64,000 nucleotides of DNA from Neobacillus rhizosphaerae. GTDB lineage: Bacteria > Bacillota > Bacilli > Bacillales > Cytobacillaceae. The stretch covers positions 1 to 64,000 of the forward strand of contig NZ_CALBWS010000030.1 in the NCBI RefSeq assembly GCF_937468385.1, in the 5' to 3' direction. Positions 49,480 through 58,558 of the stretch are shown here, piece by piece (within the stretch, counting starts at the first letter, position 1; each line of letters opens with the position of its first letter). The notes under the pieces are model-generated. The model was given only the letters and a program-made list of their open reading frames with translations. It was not told the origin of the DNA and searched no databases. A program made the translations under genes and the position numbers.

Positions 49480-50223
49480 TTACCCCTTTAGCGGATGCCG
49501 TTTTCGATAGACCTCATACATAAGCAAAGCCGCTGCAACAGAGGCATTTAAGGATGTCACCTTCCCCGCCATTGGCAGGTGAATGAGAAAATCACATTTA
49601 TCTCTAATCAGTCGTCCCATTCCTTTTCCTTCACTGCCAATCACAAGTCCAAGAGGAAGATTTCCATCAAACTGGCGATAATCTTCTTTTCCTTTAGCAT
49701 CTGTTCCAGCAATCCAAACGCCCCGCTCTTTTAATTCATCAATCGTCCGTGCCATGTTGGTCACACGGACTACCGGTATATATTCAATCGCTCCCGTTGA
49801 GGCCTTGGCGACTGTCGCAGTTAAGCCCACAGCCCTGCGCTTTGGAATAATAATACCGTGTGCCCCGACTGCATCTGCTGTTCTCATGATCGACCCGAGA
49901 TTATGAGGATCTTCAATTTCATCCAGCAATAAAAAGAAAGGAGGTTCGTTTCTCTTTTCTGCCGCACGAAACAAATCATCGATTTCCGCATATTGATAGG
50001 CAGCAACGTAGGCAAGGACTCCTTGATGATTTTGATCGGTAATTTGATCAATTTTTTTCTTTGGGACAAATTGGACAATCACATGCGCTTCTTTAGCTAA
50101 TTGAGTAATTTGCTGCATTTGACCACGCTGTGAACCTTCTGCAATTAATATTTTATTTATGTCCCGCTCCGATTTTAGTGCTTCAATAACTGGATTTTTT
50201 CCAATAATGTAATCTTGATTCAT
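49480..50223 (-). CDS. rlmB: 23S rRNA 2'-O-ribose methyltransferase RlmB/TrmH family
   Basis: 247 residues. N-terminal L30e-like substrate-binding domain, then a SPOUT knot with the three TrmH motifs: DPHNLGSIMRTADAVG, GSEGKGMGRLIRDKCD and IPMAGKVTSLNASVAAALL-type (here HLPMAGKVTSLN). In B. subtilis YacO methylates G2251-equivalent. Overlaps mrnC by 4 bases. Confidence 0.93.
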   Translation of the reverse strand: MNQDYIIGKNPVIEALKSERDINKILIAEGSQRGQMQQITQLAKEAHVIVQFVPKKKIDQITDQNHQGVLAYVAAYQYAEIDDLFRAAEKRNEPPFFLLLDEIEDPHNLGSIMRTADAVGAHGIIIPKRRAVGLTATVAKASTGAIEYIPVVRVTNMARTIDELKERGVWIAGTDAKGKEDYRQFDGNLPLGLVIGSEGKGMGRLIRDKCDFLIHLPMAGKVTSLNASVAAALLMYEVYRKRHPLKG

Positions 50224-50645
50224 CCTACTGTTCCTCCTTTCTTTTCGTTCACATAGATAAATGCCTTTTCAATTAACTCCTCTAACCGCTCCTTATACCC
50301 GATTAAAAATAAGTATCCCATCAATGCTTCAAACGCTGTGCTATAGCGATACGTTTGCACATCCGTATTTTTTGGAACTGTTCCAGACTTCGCGTTCCTG
50401 CCACGCATAACAACGGCTAGTTCTTCCTCATTAAGAAGCTTATCATCCATCATTTGAAAAAGAATTTGGCACTGGGCTTTGGCTGAAACATACTTTGTTC
50501 CTGCACGATGCAATTGATGCGGCCGAACTTGCCCGCTAAATAAAAGGTGCCGTCTTACATACGTTTCAAATACAGCATCCCCCATGTAAGCAAGTGCAAG
50601 GCTATTCAATTGTTTAGCATCGATTGTATTTTCGTAATCAATCAT
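50220..50645 (-). CDS. mrnC: Mini-ribonuclease III
   Basis: 141 residues: an RNase III catalytic domain without the dsRNA-binding domain. ALAYMGDAVFETYVRRHLL contains the signature acidic residue, with a second set near YSTAFEALMGYLFLIG. Matures 23S rRNA ends in B. subtilis. Directly after cysS. Confidence 0.96.
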   Translation of the reverse strand: MIDYENTIDAKQLNSLALAYMGDAVFETYVRRHLLFSGQVRPHQLHRAGTKYVSAKAQCQILFQMMDDKLLNEEELAVVMRGRNAKSGTVPKNTDVQTYRYSTAFEALMGYLFLIGYKERLEELIEKAFIYVNEKKGGTVG

Positions 50646-50648
50646 AAC

Positions 50649-52046
50649 TTAGCCTCTTTTCCACCTAGTGCCCTGCGCTGTGTCTTCTAAAATAATATTC
50701 ATTTCCTTAAGCTGATCGCGAATTTCGTCAGATAATTGGAAGTTCCGGTCTTTCCGAGCCTGATATCGCTTAGCAATAAGCGCATCAATTTCTTCGTCGA
50801 GCATTTCTTCATTTTCCATCTTTAACCCTAATACCTGGAATAATTCTTCAAATTGTTTAGTGAAAGCTTCAATAACTTCCACAGACGTATTTTTCTCAAG
50901 CATGTAGTAGTTAGCCAATTTAGCGAGTTCAAATAAAACGGAAATCGCTAAGGCCGTGTTAAAATCATCGTCCATCGCGGCAATGAATTCGCCATGTAAT
51001 CCCGCAATTTTATCAAGCCATTCTTGATTATCATCCGGTAAATTCGTGCTTGCTAATGCCCGATGCTTTAAGTTTTGATAGGAGGTTGTCAGCCTTTCAA
51101 AAGCGGCCTTTGTGCTCTCCAATAATTCTTCACTGTAATTAATCGGATTGCGGTAATGCACAGACAGCATAAAGAATCGTAACATCTGCGGATTATGCTT
51201 TTTAATAATGTCATGCACTAAGACAAAATTGCCAAGTGATTTCGACATTTTTTCATTATCAATATTGATATAGCCGTTATGCATCCAGTACCGTGAAAAT
51301 AGCTTTCCTGACAGGGCTTCCGATTGGGCAATTTCATTTTCATGGTGTGGGAAGGTTAGATCCTGTCCGCCAGCGTGGATATCAATGGTATCACCAAGAT
51401 ATTTTTTCGCCATTGCCGAGCATTCAATATGCCATCCAGGTCTACCAAGTCCCCAAGGGCTTTCCCAGAAGATTTCCCCTTCCTTGGTTGCTTTCCATAA
51501 AGCAAAGTCTAAATCATCTTGTTTCTTATCACCGACTTCAATCCTCGCTCCTACCCGGAGGTCATCAACTGATTGATGGGAAAGCTTGCCGTATTCATCG
51601 AAGCTTCTTGTCCGGAAATAAACGTCACCTTCTGACTCATAAGCATAGCCCTTTTCGATTAATTGGCTAATGAAATCAATGATAATATCCATGTTTTCCA
51701 TTACACGCGGATGAACATCGGCTTTTTTGCAGCCTAATGCCGAAACATCCTCAAAGTAGGCGTTGATAAAACGGTCAGCAATCGTGGGAACATCTTCCCC
51801 AAGCTGATTAGCAGCTCGAATCAATTTATCATCTACATCGGTAAAATTGGAAACATATTGGACATCATAACCTCGATATTCCAAATAGCGCCGTACAGTA
51901 TCAAAGACAATTGGTGGACGTGCATTTCCTATATGAATAAAATTATAAACCGTCGGACCGCAAACATACATTTTGACCTTTCCGGCTTCAAGTGGTACGA
52001 ATGTTTCCTTTTTGCGTGAAAGTGTATTATAAATTTGAATGGCCAT
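50649..52046 (-). CDS. cysS: cysteinyl-tRNA synthetase
   Basis: 465 residues. HIGH-type motif HIGNARP after CGPTVYN; zinc ligands Cys29, the Cys in WHIECSA and the His/Glu of FPHHENEIAQ; KMSKSLGN; C-terminal DALR domain. Charges tRNA-Cys. Overlaps cysE by 20 bases and shares its T-box control. Confidence 0.98.
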   Translation of the reverse strand: MAIQIYNTLSRKKETFVPLEAGKVKMYVCGPTVYNFIHIGNARPPIVFDTVRRYLEYRGYDVQYVSNFTDVDDKLIRAANQLGEDVPTIADRFINAYFEDVSALGCKKADVHPRVMENMDIIIDFISQLIEKGYAYESEGDVYFRTRSFDEYGKLSHQSVDDLRVGARIEVGDKKQDDLDFALWKATKEGEIFWESPWGLGRPGWHIECSAMAKKYLGDTIDIHAGGQDLTFPHHENEIAQSEALSGKLFSRYWMHNGYINIDNEKMSKSLGNFVLVHDIIKKHNPQMLRFFMLSVHYRNPINYSEELLESTKAAFERLTTSYQNLKHRALASTNLPDDNQEWLDKIAGLHGEFIAAMDDDFNTALAISVLFELAKLANYYMLEKNTSVEVIEAFTKQFEELFQVLGLKMENEEMLDEEIDALIAKRYQARKDRNFQLSDEIRDQLKEMNIILEDTAQGTRWKRG

Positions 52047-52695
52047 CGTCTTTTATCCTTTCTCTTTTTAATTGTTCCAGTTGTTGCTTTACCTGAATTA
52101 ATTCGTCTTGCATTTCTCTTAAGCGATCAGCAACAGGATCTGGCAGGTCACAATGATTTAAGTTATTATTAATTCGTTTTCCATCTTGAATGACAACTTT
52201 TCCTGGAATCCCAACTACCGTTGAGTTAGGGGGAACCTCCTTTAAAACAACAGAGCCGCCGCCAATTTTGGAATTCTCCCCAATCGTAATCGACCCAAGC
52301 ACTTTTGCTCCCGTGGCAATGAGAACATTATCCATTATCGTAGGATGCCTTTTTCCTTTTTCCTTACCCGTTCCACCAAGAGTTACCCCTTGATATATAG
52401 TTACATTATCCCCAATTTCACAAGTTTCCCCAATCACCACACCCATGCCGTGGTCAATAAAAAATTTTCGGCCTATTTTTGCCCCTGGATGAATTTCAAT
52501 TCCGGTAAAGAAGCGGCTAACTTGTGAAATGACCCTGGCAAGGAAAAATAATTTACGGGTAAATAACACATGGGCGAGTCGATGTGACCAAATGGCATGT
52601 AGGCCTGAGTAAGTTAAAATGACTTCCAAATAGCTTCGTGCTGCAGGATCTTGTTCAAAAACAACCTCGACGTCCTCCTTTAACTTTTTGAACAT
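52027..52695 (-). CDS. cysE: serine O-acetyltransferase
   Basis: 222 residues. Left-handed beta-helix hexapeptide repeats (GAKIGRKFFIDHGMGVVIGE, GATLGG-like TLGGTGKEKGKRHP, TIGENSKIGGG) and an N-terminal helical region. Makes O-acetylserine for cysteine synthesis from serine and acetyl-CoA. First gene after the cysteine T-box, so supply of Cys and its charging are controlled together. Confidence 0.97.
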   Translation of the reverse strand: MFKKLKEDVEVVFEQDPAARSYLEVILTYSGLHAIWSHRLAHVLFTRKLFFLARVISQVSRFFTGIEIHPGAKIGRKFFIDHGMGVVIGETCEIGDNVTIYQGVTLGGTGKEKGKRHPTIMDNVLIATGAKVLGSITIGENSKIGGGSVVLKEVPPNSTVVGIPGKVVIQDGKRINNNLNHCDLPDPVADRLREMQDELIQVKQQLEQLKRERIKDDGHSNL

Positions 52696-52718
52696 CGCCC
52701 TTCCCCTCCTCTGTTTAA

Positions 52719-53020
52719 CATAAAAAAGCGCCTCTGTCGTATTCGACAGAGACGCATGACACGTGGTTCCACTCTGATTAGGCTTTTATCAGCTCACTCA
52801 TACTTAGATCCTTAATGGACAGGTACTCGAGCTAAATTGCCTCACTCTTCTTGTTAACGGATGGCTCCGCCCATATCTACTCGAGAAATCTCTGTTTCGA
52901 AATGGGGCTCAGAGGTGCATTTCAAAAAATGAGGGGCCTAAACCACTTTCAGCCGATGGTGGTTCTCTCTTTTAAAGCATCATTTTTTTACTTTTCCTCT
53001 TCTACGCTTTTTCTATATAT
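52719..53020 (-). promoter_or_regulatory. T-box leader (tRNA-Cys responsive) of cysE-cysS
   Basis: Minus strand: stem I with specifier TGC (Cys; 52917-52919) in GAAATGCACC, the T-box AGAGTGGAACCACG (52762-52775) whose TGGA pairs with uncharged tRNA NCCA, and a terminator GCG.CTCTGTCG / CGACAGAG.CGC followed by TTTTTT (52722-52755). Uncharged tRNA-Cys should give readthrough into cysE. Confidence 0.95.
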
Positions 53021-53028
53021 TAGAATTT

Positions 53029-53058
53029 ATTATATTTGACTTCGATCCAACTCCACAA
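53029..53058 (-). promoter_or_regulatory. candidate promoter of the cysE T-box leader
   Basis: Minus strand: TTGTGG (53053-53058), 18 bases, TATAAT (53029-53034). The -35 lies inside the R4 repeat module. Confidence 0.6.
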
Positions 53059-53098
53059 GGAAGGTCTCAGCACCATTAGCATCGTACAAAGGAAGCGT
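53042..53098 (-). repeat. R4 repeat module upstream of the T-box
   Basis: Minus strand: GTACGATGCTAATGGTGCTGAG then CTTCCTTGTGGAG. It matches, with about one difference in four to five bases, the segment GTGCGATGCTTATGCTGCCG ... GTTCCTTGTGGAG at about 30559-30595 inside the long R1 copy. Confidence 0.6.
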
Positions 53099-53141
53099 GC
53101 ATTTCTTGTTTCTTTTACTATATTACATTTTCCCTTTAATG

Positions 53142-54599
53142 TTAACCAATAATTTTATGAATTCTCATTTGAACCTTATGTTTACCTAAAAGCTCTATCG
53201 CTTGCGGAAGGTCTGGTCCGTGTGTCTGTCCTGTCACCGCTGCCCGGATTGGCATAAACAGATTTTTCCCCTTATGGCCGGTAGACTTTTGCACTGCCTT
53301 CATCGCCGCCTTGATTCCATCAGCTTGGAAGCTTTCAAGTTGATCAAGCTCGTGGGAAAATGCTTTTAACACTTCTGGAACTTGTTCTCCTGCTAAAATT
53401 TCCTTCGCATCCGCTTCGTATTCTGCTTCGTCCTTAAAGAACATATCCGATAATCCGATAATTTCAGCACCAAAACTCATTTTTTCCTGGAGGAGAGCCA
53501 CTAGACTTCGTGCCCACTGATGCTGTTCATCTGTCATCGTTTTACTTAAACGGCCTGCTTTAATTAAGTGTGGCAAGGATAGGTCAACAACGCGGTCAAG
53601 CTCAATCTTTTTCATGTATTGGTTGTTCATCCAGGTTAGCTTTTGCTTATCAAATAATGCCGGTGATTTGGATAGGCGACTCGCATCAAATATCTCAATG
53701 AACTCTTCTTTGGAGTAAATCTCCTCCTCACCAGCCGGCGACCAGCCAAGCAAGGTAATAAAGTTAAATAAAGCTTCCGGAAGATAGCCCAAATCCTCAT
53801 ATTGCTCAATGAACTGGATAATCGATTCATCACGCTTACTTAATTTCTTACGGCTTTCATTGACAATCAACGTCATATGGCCGAAAATTGGCGGTTCCCA
53901 ACCTAATGCTTCATAGACCATCAACTGCTTTGGTGTATTAGAGATATGATCATCCCCGCGAAGCACATGGGAAATCTTCATTAAGTAATCATCAATCGTT
54001 ACGGCAAAATTATAGGTTGGCGTCCCATCCTTTTTGATAATAACCCAGTCGCCCATCCCTTCCGATTCAAAAGAAACAGTACCTTTTACCATATCATCAA
54101 ACGTATAGGTTTTTCCTTCCGGTACGGCAATTCGAATACTTGGTTTGCGACCTTCGCTCTCAAATTGGTGGCGTTCTTCTTCGGTTAAATGGCGGCATTT
54201 ACCAGAATAATGAGGTGTTTCACCTCGTTCTGATTGGGCCTCACGCTCTGCTTCAATTTCTGCCTCTGTGCAATAGCATTGATAAGCATGACCCTTTGCT
54301 AGTAATTGATTGTAGTAGATTTCATATAGATCATTTCTTTCCGATTGACGGTAAGGTCCGTATTCCCCGCCGACATCGACACCCTCGTCCCAATCCATGC
54401 CAAGCCATTTTAAGTATTTTAACTGGCTTTCCTCTCCGCCAGCAATATTTCGCTTTTTATCTGTATCTTCAATTCGAATAATAAATTTTCCGCCTTGATT
54501 ACGTGCAAATAAGTAATTGAAAAGCGCTGTACGGGCGTTTCCAATATGTAAATGTCCAGTTGGACTTGGAGCATACCTTACACGAACTTCGTTTGACAT
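53142..54599 (-). CDS. gltX: glutamyl-tRNA synthetase
   Basis: 485 residues. HIGH motif HLHIGNAR (near 17-24), KMSKS as KLSKRDES, and an all-helical anticodon-binding C-terminus. Charges tRNA-Glu and, in Bacillus, tRNA-Gln for later amidation. No terminator is obvious before the cysE leader. Confidence 0.97.
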   Translation of the reverse strand: MSNEVRVRYAPSPTGHLHIGNARTALFNYLFARNQGGKFIIRIEDTDKKRNIAGGEESQLKYLKWLGMDWDEGVDVGGEYGPYRQSERNDLYEIYYNQLLAKGHAYQCYCTEAEIEAEREAQSERGETPHYSGKCRHLTEEERHQFESEGRKPSIRIAVPEGKTYTFDDMVKGTVSFESEGMGDWVIIKKDGTPTYNFAVTIDDYLMKISHVLRGDDHISNTPKQLMVYEALGWEPPIFGHMTLIVNESRKKLSKRDESIIQFIEQYEDLGYLPEALFNFITLLGWSPAGEEEIYSKEEFIEIFDASRLSKSPALFDKQKLTWMNNQYMKKIELDRVVDLSLPHLIKAGRLSKTMTDEQHQWARSLVALLQEKMSFGAEIIGLSDMFFKDEAEYEADAKEILAGEQVPEVLKAFSHELDQLESFQADGIKAAMKAVQKSTGHKGKNLFMPIRAAVTGQTHGPDLPQAIELLGKHKVQMRIHKIIG

Positions 54600-54642
54600 A
54601 ACAATAATGCCTCCATCTTTACCATATGTTTTTTATCTGCTT

Positions 54643-54671
54643 ATTGTACCATTGTGCTTTTCTCTGATAAA
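54643..54671 (-). promoter_or_regulatory. candidate gltX promoter
   Basis: Minus strand: TTTATC, 17 bases, extended -10 TGGTACAAT (hexamer 54643-54648), between ispF and gltX. The -35 is weak. Confidence 0.5.
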
Positions 54672-54673
54672 GC

Positions 54674-55156
54674 TTAAATGTTTTTCTTTTTTAACAATAC
54701 AACCACCTGAGAAGCAATCCCCTCTCCCCTGCCGGTAAAGCCCAGTTTCTCTGTCGTTGTTGCCTTTACATTAATTTGTTCCGGTGATGCATCTAACAAC
54801 TCGGCAATCCGAACGCGCATTTGCTCGATATAAGGAGCCATTTTCGGCTTTTGGGCGATAATGGTGCAATCGGCATTAACAAGCTCGTATCCCTTATCTT
54901 TCACCATCTGCCAAACATGCTCCATCAGCTTTGCGGAATCAGCATCCTTGAATTTTGCATCCGTATCAGGGAAATGTTTACCGATATCACCTTCCCCAAT
55001 CGCACCGAGGCAGGCATCGGAAACCGTATGTAATAAAACATCTGCATCCGAATGACCCAATAGTCCCTTTTCGTATGGAATCGTGATTCCGCCAATGATC
55101 AGCGGGCGCCCTTCTGTTAATTGGTGAACATCAAAGCCCTGTCCAATTCGAAACAT
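54674..55156 (-). CDS. ispF: 2-C-methyl-D-erythritol 2,4-cyclodiphosphate synthase
   Basis: 160 residues from the ATG at 55156 (MFRIGQGFDVHQL), with AGAGGGG upstream; an ATG at 55192 adds 12 residues. Metal ligands Asp9, His11 and His43 are visible. Fifth step of the MEP isoprenoid pathway, next to ispD. Confidence 0.97.
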   Translation of the reverse strand: MFRIGQGFDVHQLTEGRPLIIGGITIPYEKGLLGHSDADVLLHTVSDACLGAIGEGDIGKHFPDTDAKFKDADSAKLMEHVWQMVKDKGYELVNADCTIIAQKPKMAPYIEQMRVRIAELLDASPEQINVKATTTEKLGFTGRGEGIASQVVVLLKKKNI

Positions 55157-55210
55157 GATTAAAAACCCCTCTTTTTCTCTAATAAATATCAAATCTTTGA
55201 ACTTCGATTA

Positions 55211-55416
55211 CTGTCTAGCTACAGCGCCTAGGGGCTCGAGGTCATAAGCGAATCGCTTCGGAAGGCAAAAGACGCCTTCTGTCAGCGCTTATCTTATGCT
55301 TGGCTACAGAAAGCTATCGCTTTCTGTACGCATTAAGGGAGACTAAGAAACTGGCTGGCTTCGCTTGCCAATTTCAAATCTCCCTATATCGCCCCTAACC
55401 AAGGCGCTTTCGCTTT
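55211..55416 (-). repeat. R1 repeat between ispD and ispF
   Basis: Minus strand: AAAAGCGAAAGCGCCTTGG at the left end and CCTAGGCGCTGTAGCTAGACAG-type right end (TAGGCGCTGTAGCTAGAC). It has internal hairpins (CAGAAAGC/GCTTTCTG, AGAAGGCG/CGCCTTCT variants). The first 22 bases are also the 3' end of ispD. Confidence 0.75.
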
Positions 55417-56084
55417 TCTAGTATCGCTTCTGCAAAAAATAAATCTTCTGGTGTGGTTAGTTTAATATTATCGTAATTGCCTTCTACAATGGCTACAGGA
55501 TGCTTAAGACGCTCCACTAAACTGGAATCATCTGTGCCAAGAAAGTGATCTTTGTCTGCCTTTTCATAGGCCTCCTGTAAAAGAGAAATACGAAAAGCTT
55601 GTGGGGTTTGAACAGCCCACAAGCTTGAACGCTCGACAGTTTCCACTACCACACCATCTTGTACTTTTTTCATCGTGTCTTTTGCCGGAACCGCAATAAT
55701 GGCAGCACCCGTTTTCTCGGCAGCTTCAGTTAATCGGTGAATCTGTTCTTTTTGGATAAAAGGTCTTGCCGCATCATGAACAAGGATAATTCCATCAGAG
55801 TTCACTGTTTTCAAGGCATTATAAATGCTATGTTGACGTTCTTCCCCGCCTGGCACTAAGTTGATTACTTTTGTTACGCTATACTTAGCAAGTAAAGCGA
55901 TAAAGTCCGCTTCATCCTGTGGGTGAATCGCCAAGATAATCCCCTTGCAAGCCTCATCCTCTTCAAACACCTTTAATGTATGAATTAGTACAGGTATTCC
56001 CTTAAGCTCCAATAAAAGCTTGTTTTTCCCCGCTCCCATTCTTTTTCCCAGGCCAGCAGCCGGGAGAATGACTTGGTAAGTCAT
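55395..56084 (-). CDS. ispD: 2-C-methyl-D-erythritol 4-phosphate cytidylyltransferase
   Basis: 229 residues. Nucleotide-binding PAAGLGKRMGAGKNKLLLEL, LVHDAARPF and VPAKDTMK motifs. Third step of the MEP pathway. The last residues (KRKRLG) and stop codon are written by the end of an R1 repeat, which may have replaced the original tail. Confidence 0.97.
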   Translation of the reverse strand: MTYQVILPAAGLGKRMGAGKNKLLLELKGIPVLIHTLKVFEEDEACKGIILAIHPQDEADFIALLAKYSVTKVINLVPGGEERQHSIYNALKTVNSDGIILVHDAARPFIQKEQIHRLTEAAEKTGAAIIAVPAKDTMKKVQDGVVVETVERSSLWAVQTPQAFRISLLQEAYEKADKDHFLGTDDSSLVERLKHPVAIVEGNYDNIKLTTPEDLFFAEAILEKRKRLG

Positions 56085-56102
56085 AAAAAAACCCCTATCT
56101 AT

Positions 56103-56187
56103 CTGTCTTCAGCACCTAACCTGGCCGCCTCCACTTTTCTCTTGTCTCGCTCGTGCGCCCAGCCGCTAAACGGTAGCTTGTGCTTTT
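56103..56187 (-). repeat. two short R1 remnants between ispD and yacL
   Basis: Minus strand: AAAGCACAAGCTACCG with TTTAGCGGCTGGGCGC (56141-56187) and AAAGTGGAGGCGGCCAGG with TTAGGTGCTGAAGACAG (56103-56138). Each looks like the two ends of R1 joined with the middle missing. Confidence 0.5.
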
Positions 56188-56191
56188 CTCT

Positions 56192-57280
56192 CTATAAAGC
56201 TTTTTCCAGTAATTTCGGTTTGGCAAAAATCATTCTGCCAGCAGATGTCTGGAGGACACTCGTAACAAGAACCTCGATTCTTTTTCCGATATATTCTCTG
56301 CCTTCTTCGACAACAATCATTGTACCGTCATCTAAATAGGCGACACCTTGGTGATATTCTTTACCATCCTTGATTACTTGAACGGTCAATTCTTCACCTG
56401 GAAGGACAACTGGCTTCACAGCATTCGCTAAATCATTAATATTTAACACGGAAACATTCTGCAGCTCGCATACTTTATTTAAGTTAAAATCATTGGTTAC
56501 TAAGATACCATTAGTTAGTTTAGCTAGTTTCACCAGCTTCGAATCTACTTCGCTAATTTCTTCAAAATCACCTTCGTAAATTTCGACCTTAATCGATAGT
56601 TCCTTTTGAATACGGTTTAAGATGTCCAAGCCTCTGCGGCCGCGATTTCGTTTCAACACATCAGAAGAATCAGCGATATGTTGTAATTCCTCAAGCACGA
56701 ACTGGGGAATAATAATCGTTCCTTCCAAGAACCCTGTCTGACAAATATCGGCAACACGGCCATCAATAATAACGCTCGTATCTAATATCTTCCAATCCGA
56801 ACCAATAGCCTTTTCGTTCTCCTCGTCGGCTGTCTTCTTCTTATTGCTTCGATTACCAAAAAGCCCTAGCAATTCATCCCTTTTTTTGAAGCCTACCTGA
56901 AAGCCAAGGTAGCCAAACAATAGCGTCAGCAAAATGGGCGCGACCGCATTTAAAAATTGTACCTGTATAGCATTTAGCGCAAAACCAATCAAAAAAGCAA
57001 CAATCAAACCAAAAATCAATCCTACACTGCCGAAAAGCACATCTGTTACAGGGATTTTCACTAACGAATCTTCAGCCCATTTAATAAAATTAAAGACATA
57101 ATCTACTGCCCAAAAGGTAATAAGATAAAAGATAATAGCACCTAAAATAGCAGTGACATATGCGTTACTAATTAGTGGAATGTCATTAATATGAAGTAAT
57201 CTGAACAATTCCGGTAATAACAATATCCCAAGCGTACCTCCAATTATGAGGAAGCATGCTTGCACAATTCGTTTTAACAT
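56192..57280 (-). CDS. yacL: YacL, membrane PIN/TRAM domain protein
   Basis: 362 residues. Four membrane helices in the first 130 residues, then a PIN nuclease-like domain with ILDTSVIIDGRVADI and VTNDFNLNKV (acidic site), and a C-terminal TRAM domain. Probable membrane-anchored ribonuclease; substrate unknown. Confidence 0.93.
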   Translation of the reverse strand: MLKRIVQACFLIIGGTLGILLLPELFRLLHINDIPLISNAYVTAILGAIIFYLITFWAVDYVFNFIKWAEDSLVKIPVTDVLFGSVGLIFGLIVAFLIGFALNAIQVQFLNAVAPILLTLLFGYLGFQVGFKKRDELLGLFGNRSNKKKTADEENEKAIGSDWKILDTSVIIDGRVADICQTGFLEGTIIIPQFVLEELQHIADSSDVLKRNRGRRGLDILNRIQKELSIKVEIYEGDFEEISEVDSKLVKLAKLTNGILVTNDFNLNKVCELQNVSVLNINDLANAVKPVVLPGEELTVQVIKDGKEYHQGVAYLDDGTMIVVEEGREYIGKRIEVLVTSVLQTSAGRMIFAKPKLLEKAL

Positions 57281-57401
57281 TCCTTCACCTCCTCTAATTC
57301 ATTATAAACATATTCCTAAAATTGAAACCTTGATTTGCTGATTATTTTTCCAAAATGTAACCATTTTGAAATCTATTTGTTTTCTTCCAGCTTACTCCCA
57401 T

Positions 57402-57430
57402 AGGGTAGCATTGGACAAATTTTGTGTCAA
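57402..57430 (-). promoter_or_regulatory. candidate yacL promoter
   Basis: Minus strand: TTGACA (57425-57430), 17 bases, extended -10 TGCTACCCT (hexamer 57402-57407). Confidence 0.6.
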
Positions 57431-57481
57431 ACAAATTGAAATTTTTTATTTTAGCACATGAGCATTGTTTTTTCAATGCTT

Positions 57482-58555
57482 TTATAGCTGCCGGTCAGTG
57501 TTTAAGCGCTCCTTAATCAATCGAAAGCCTTCTAGTATTTTCTTCGCGCGAACCTCCCCAATTCCCTCAACATCATCCAGTTCGTCCACCGTAGCAGAGG
57601 TGATTTTTGCAAGTTCCCCAAAAGAGCTGATAAGATTTTCAATAATAATCGAAGGAAGTCTGGGAATCTTATGAAGGATTCGATAGCCGCGCGGATTTTT
57701 ATTTTCATCGAGATGAACATAGCCAAGATAGCCCATTAACTTTAAAAGGACCATATCCTCAAGCGAGCCATTGTTGGCTAAAACCTGCATCCGACCAAGG
57801 ACATCCCCCGCCTTTATATCCCGTTCGAAGGCATAGTCTTTAATAATCAACATAATCTCATCTTCTAAAACAGTTAAAATTTCATTCATTTGTAAGCGAA
57901 TGAGCCGTCCTTCTGTCCCCAACTCATGCAGAAAGGTTAGCAGTTCGTTTTTTATCTTTAATACCATTTCAAAACGATGGAGGACAAGTAAAAAATCATT
58001 ATAGGTAACCGACTCCTCGAACTCTAAAATACTCAAATTAGTAATACTATGCTCCAACACTGACTTATACTTTTCAAGCGTCTGAATCGCTTGATTAGCC
58101 TTTGTCAAAATGACGGCAATATCTTTTAGCACATAGCGGAAATTCCCCTGATACAAGGTAATCACATTTCTTCTTTGTGAAATTGCAATCACAAGGGCTT
58201 TGGTCTGTTTGGCCACTCTTTCGGCAGTGCGATGCCTCATACCTGTTTCGGAAGAAGGTATTTCAGCGTTAGGGGCTAGCTGAGCATTGGCAAAAAGGAT
58301 TTTGTTTCCTAATTCATTTAAGATAATCGCTCCATCCATTTTTGCCAATTCATATAAAAAGCTCGGTGAAAAAGGGCAATTGATCTCAAAACCGCCATCG
58401 ACAATTCCTTTTAGCTTTTCCTTATAACCAACAACAATAAGTCCCCCAGTATTTGCCCTCAGTACATTATCAATTCCCTCGCGAAGGGGTGCACCGGGTG
58501 CAATAAACTGCAAAACATCACGGACAGATTGTTCACCAAGCTTTTTATTTTCCAT
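57482..58555 (-). CDS. disA: DNA integrity scanning diadenylate cyclase DisA
   Basis: 357 residues. DAC domain with DGA (74-76) and RHR (107-109), helical linker, and a C-terminal helix-hairpin-helix DNA-binding domain (VEGIGEVRAKKI). Makes cyclic di-AMP and pauses at branched DNA. Starts 3 bases after radA. Confidence 0.97.
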   Translation of the reverse strand: MENKKLGEQSVRDVLQFIAPGAPLREGIDNVLRANTGGLIVVGYKEKLKGIVDGGFEINCPFSPSFLYELAKMDGAIILNELGNKILFANAQLAPNAEIPSSETGMRHRTAERVAKQTKALVIAISQRRNVITLYQGNFRYVLKDIAVILTKANQAIQTLEKYKSVLEHSITNLSILEFEESVTYNDFLLVLHRFEMVLKIKNELLTFLHELGTEGRLIRLQMNEILTVLEDEIMLIIKDYAFERDIKAGDVLGRMQVLANNGSLEDMVLLKLMGYLGYVHLDENKNPRGYRILHKIPRLPSIIIENLISSFGELAKITSATVDELDDVEGIGEVRAKKILEGFRLIKERLNTDRQL

Positions 58556-58558
58556 CTG

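Noticed and set aside
52851..53039. 62-codon plus-strand ORF
   Set aside because: It is antisense to the T-box leader, whose conserved RNA motifs explain the sequence.
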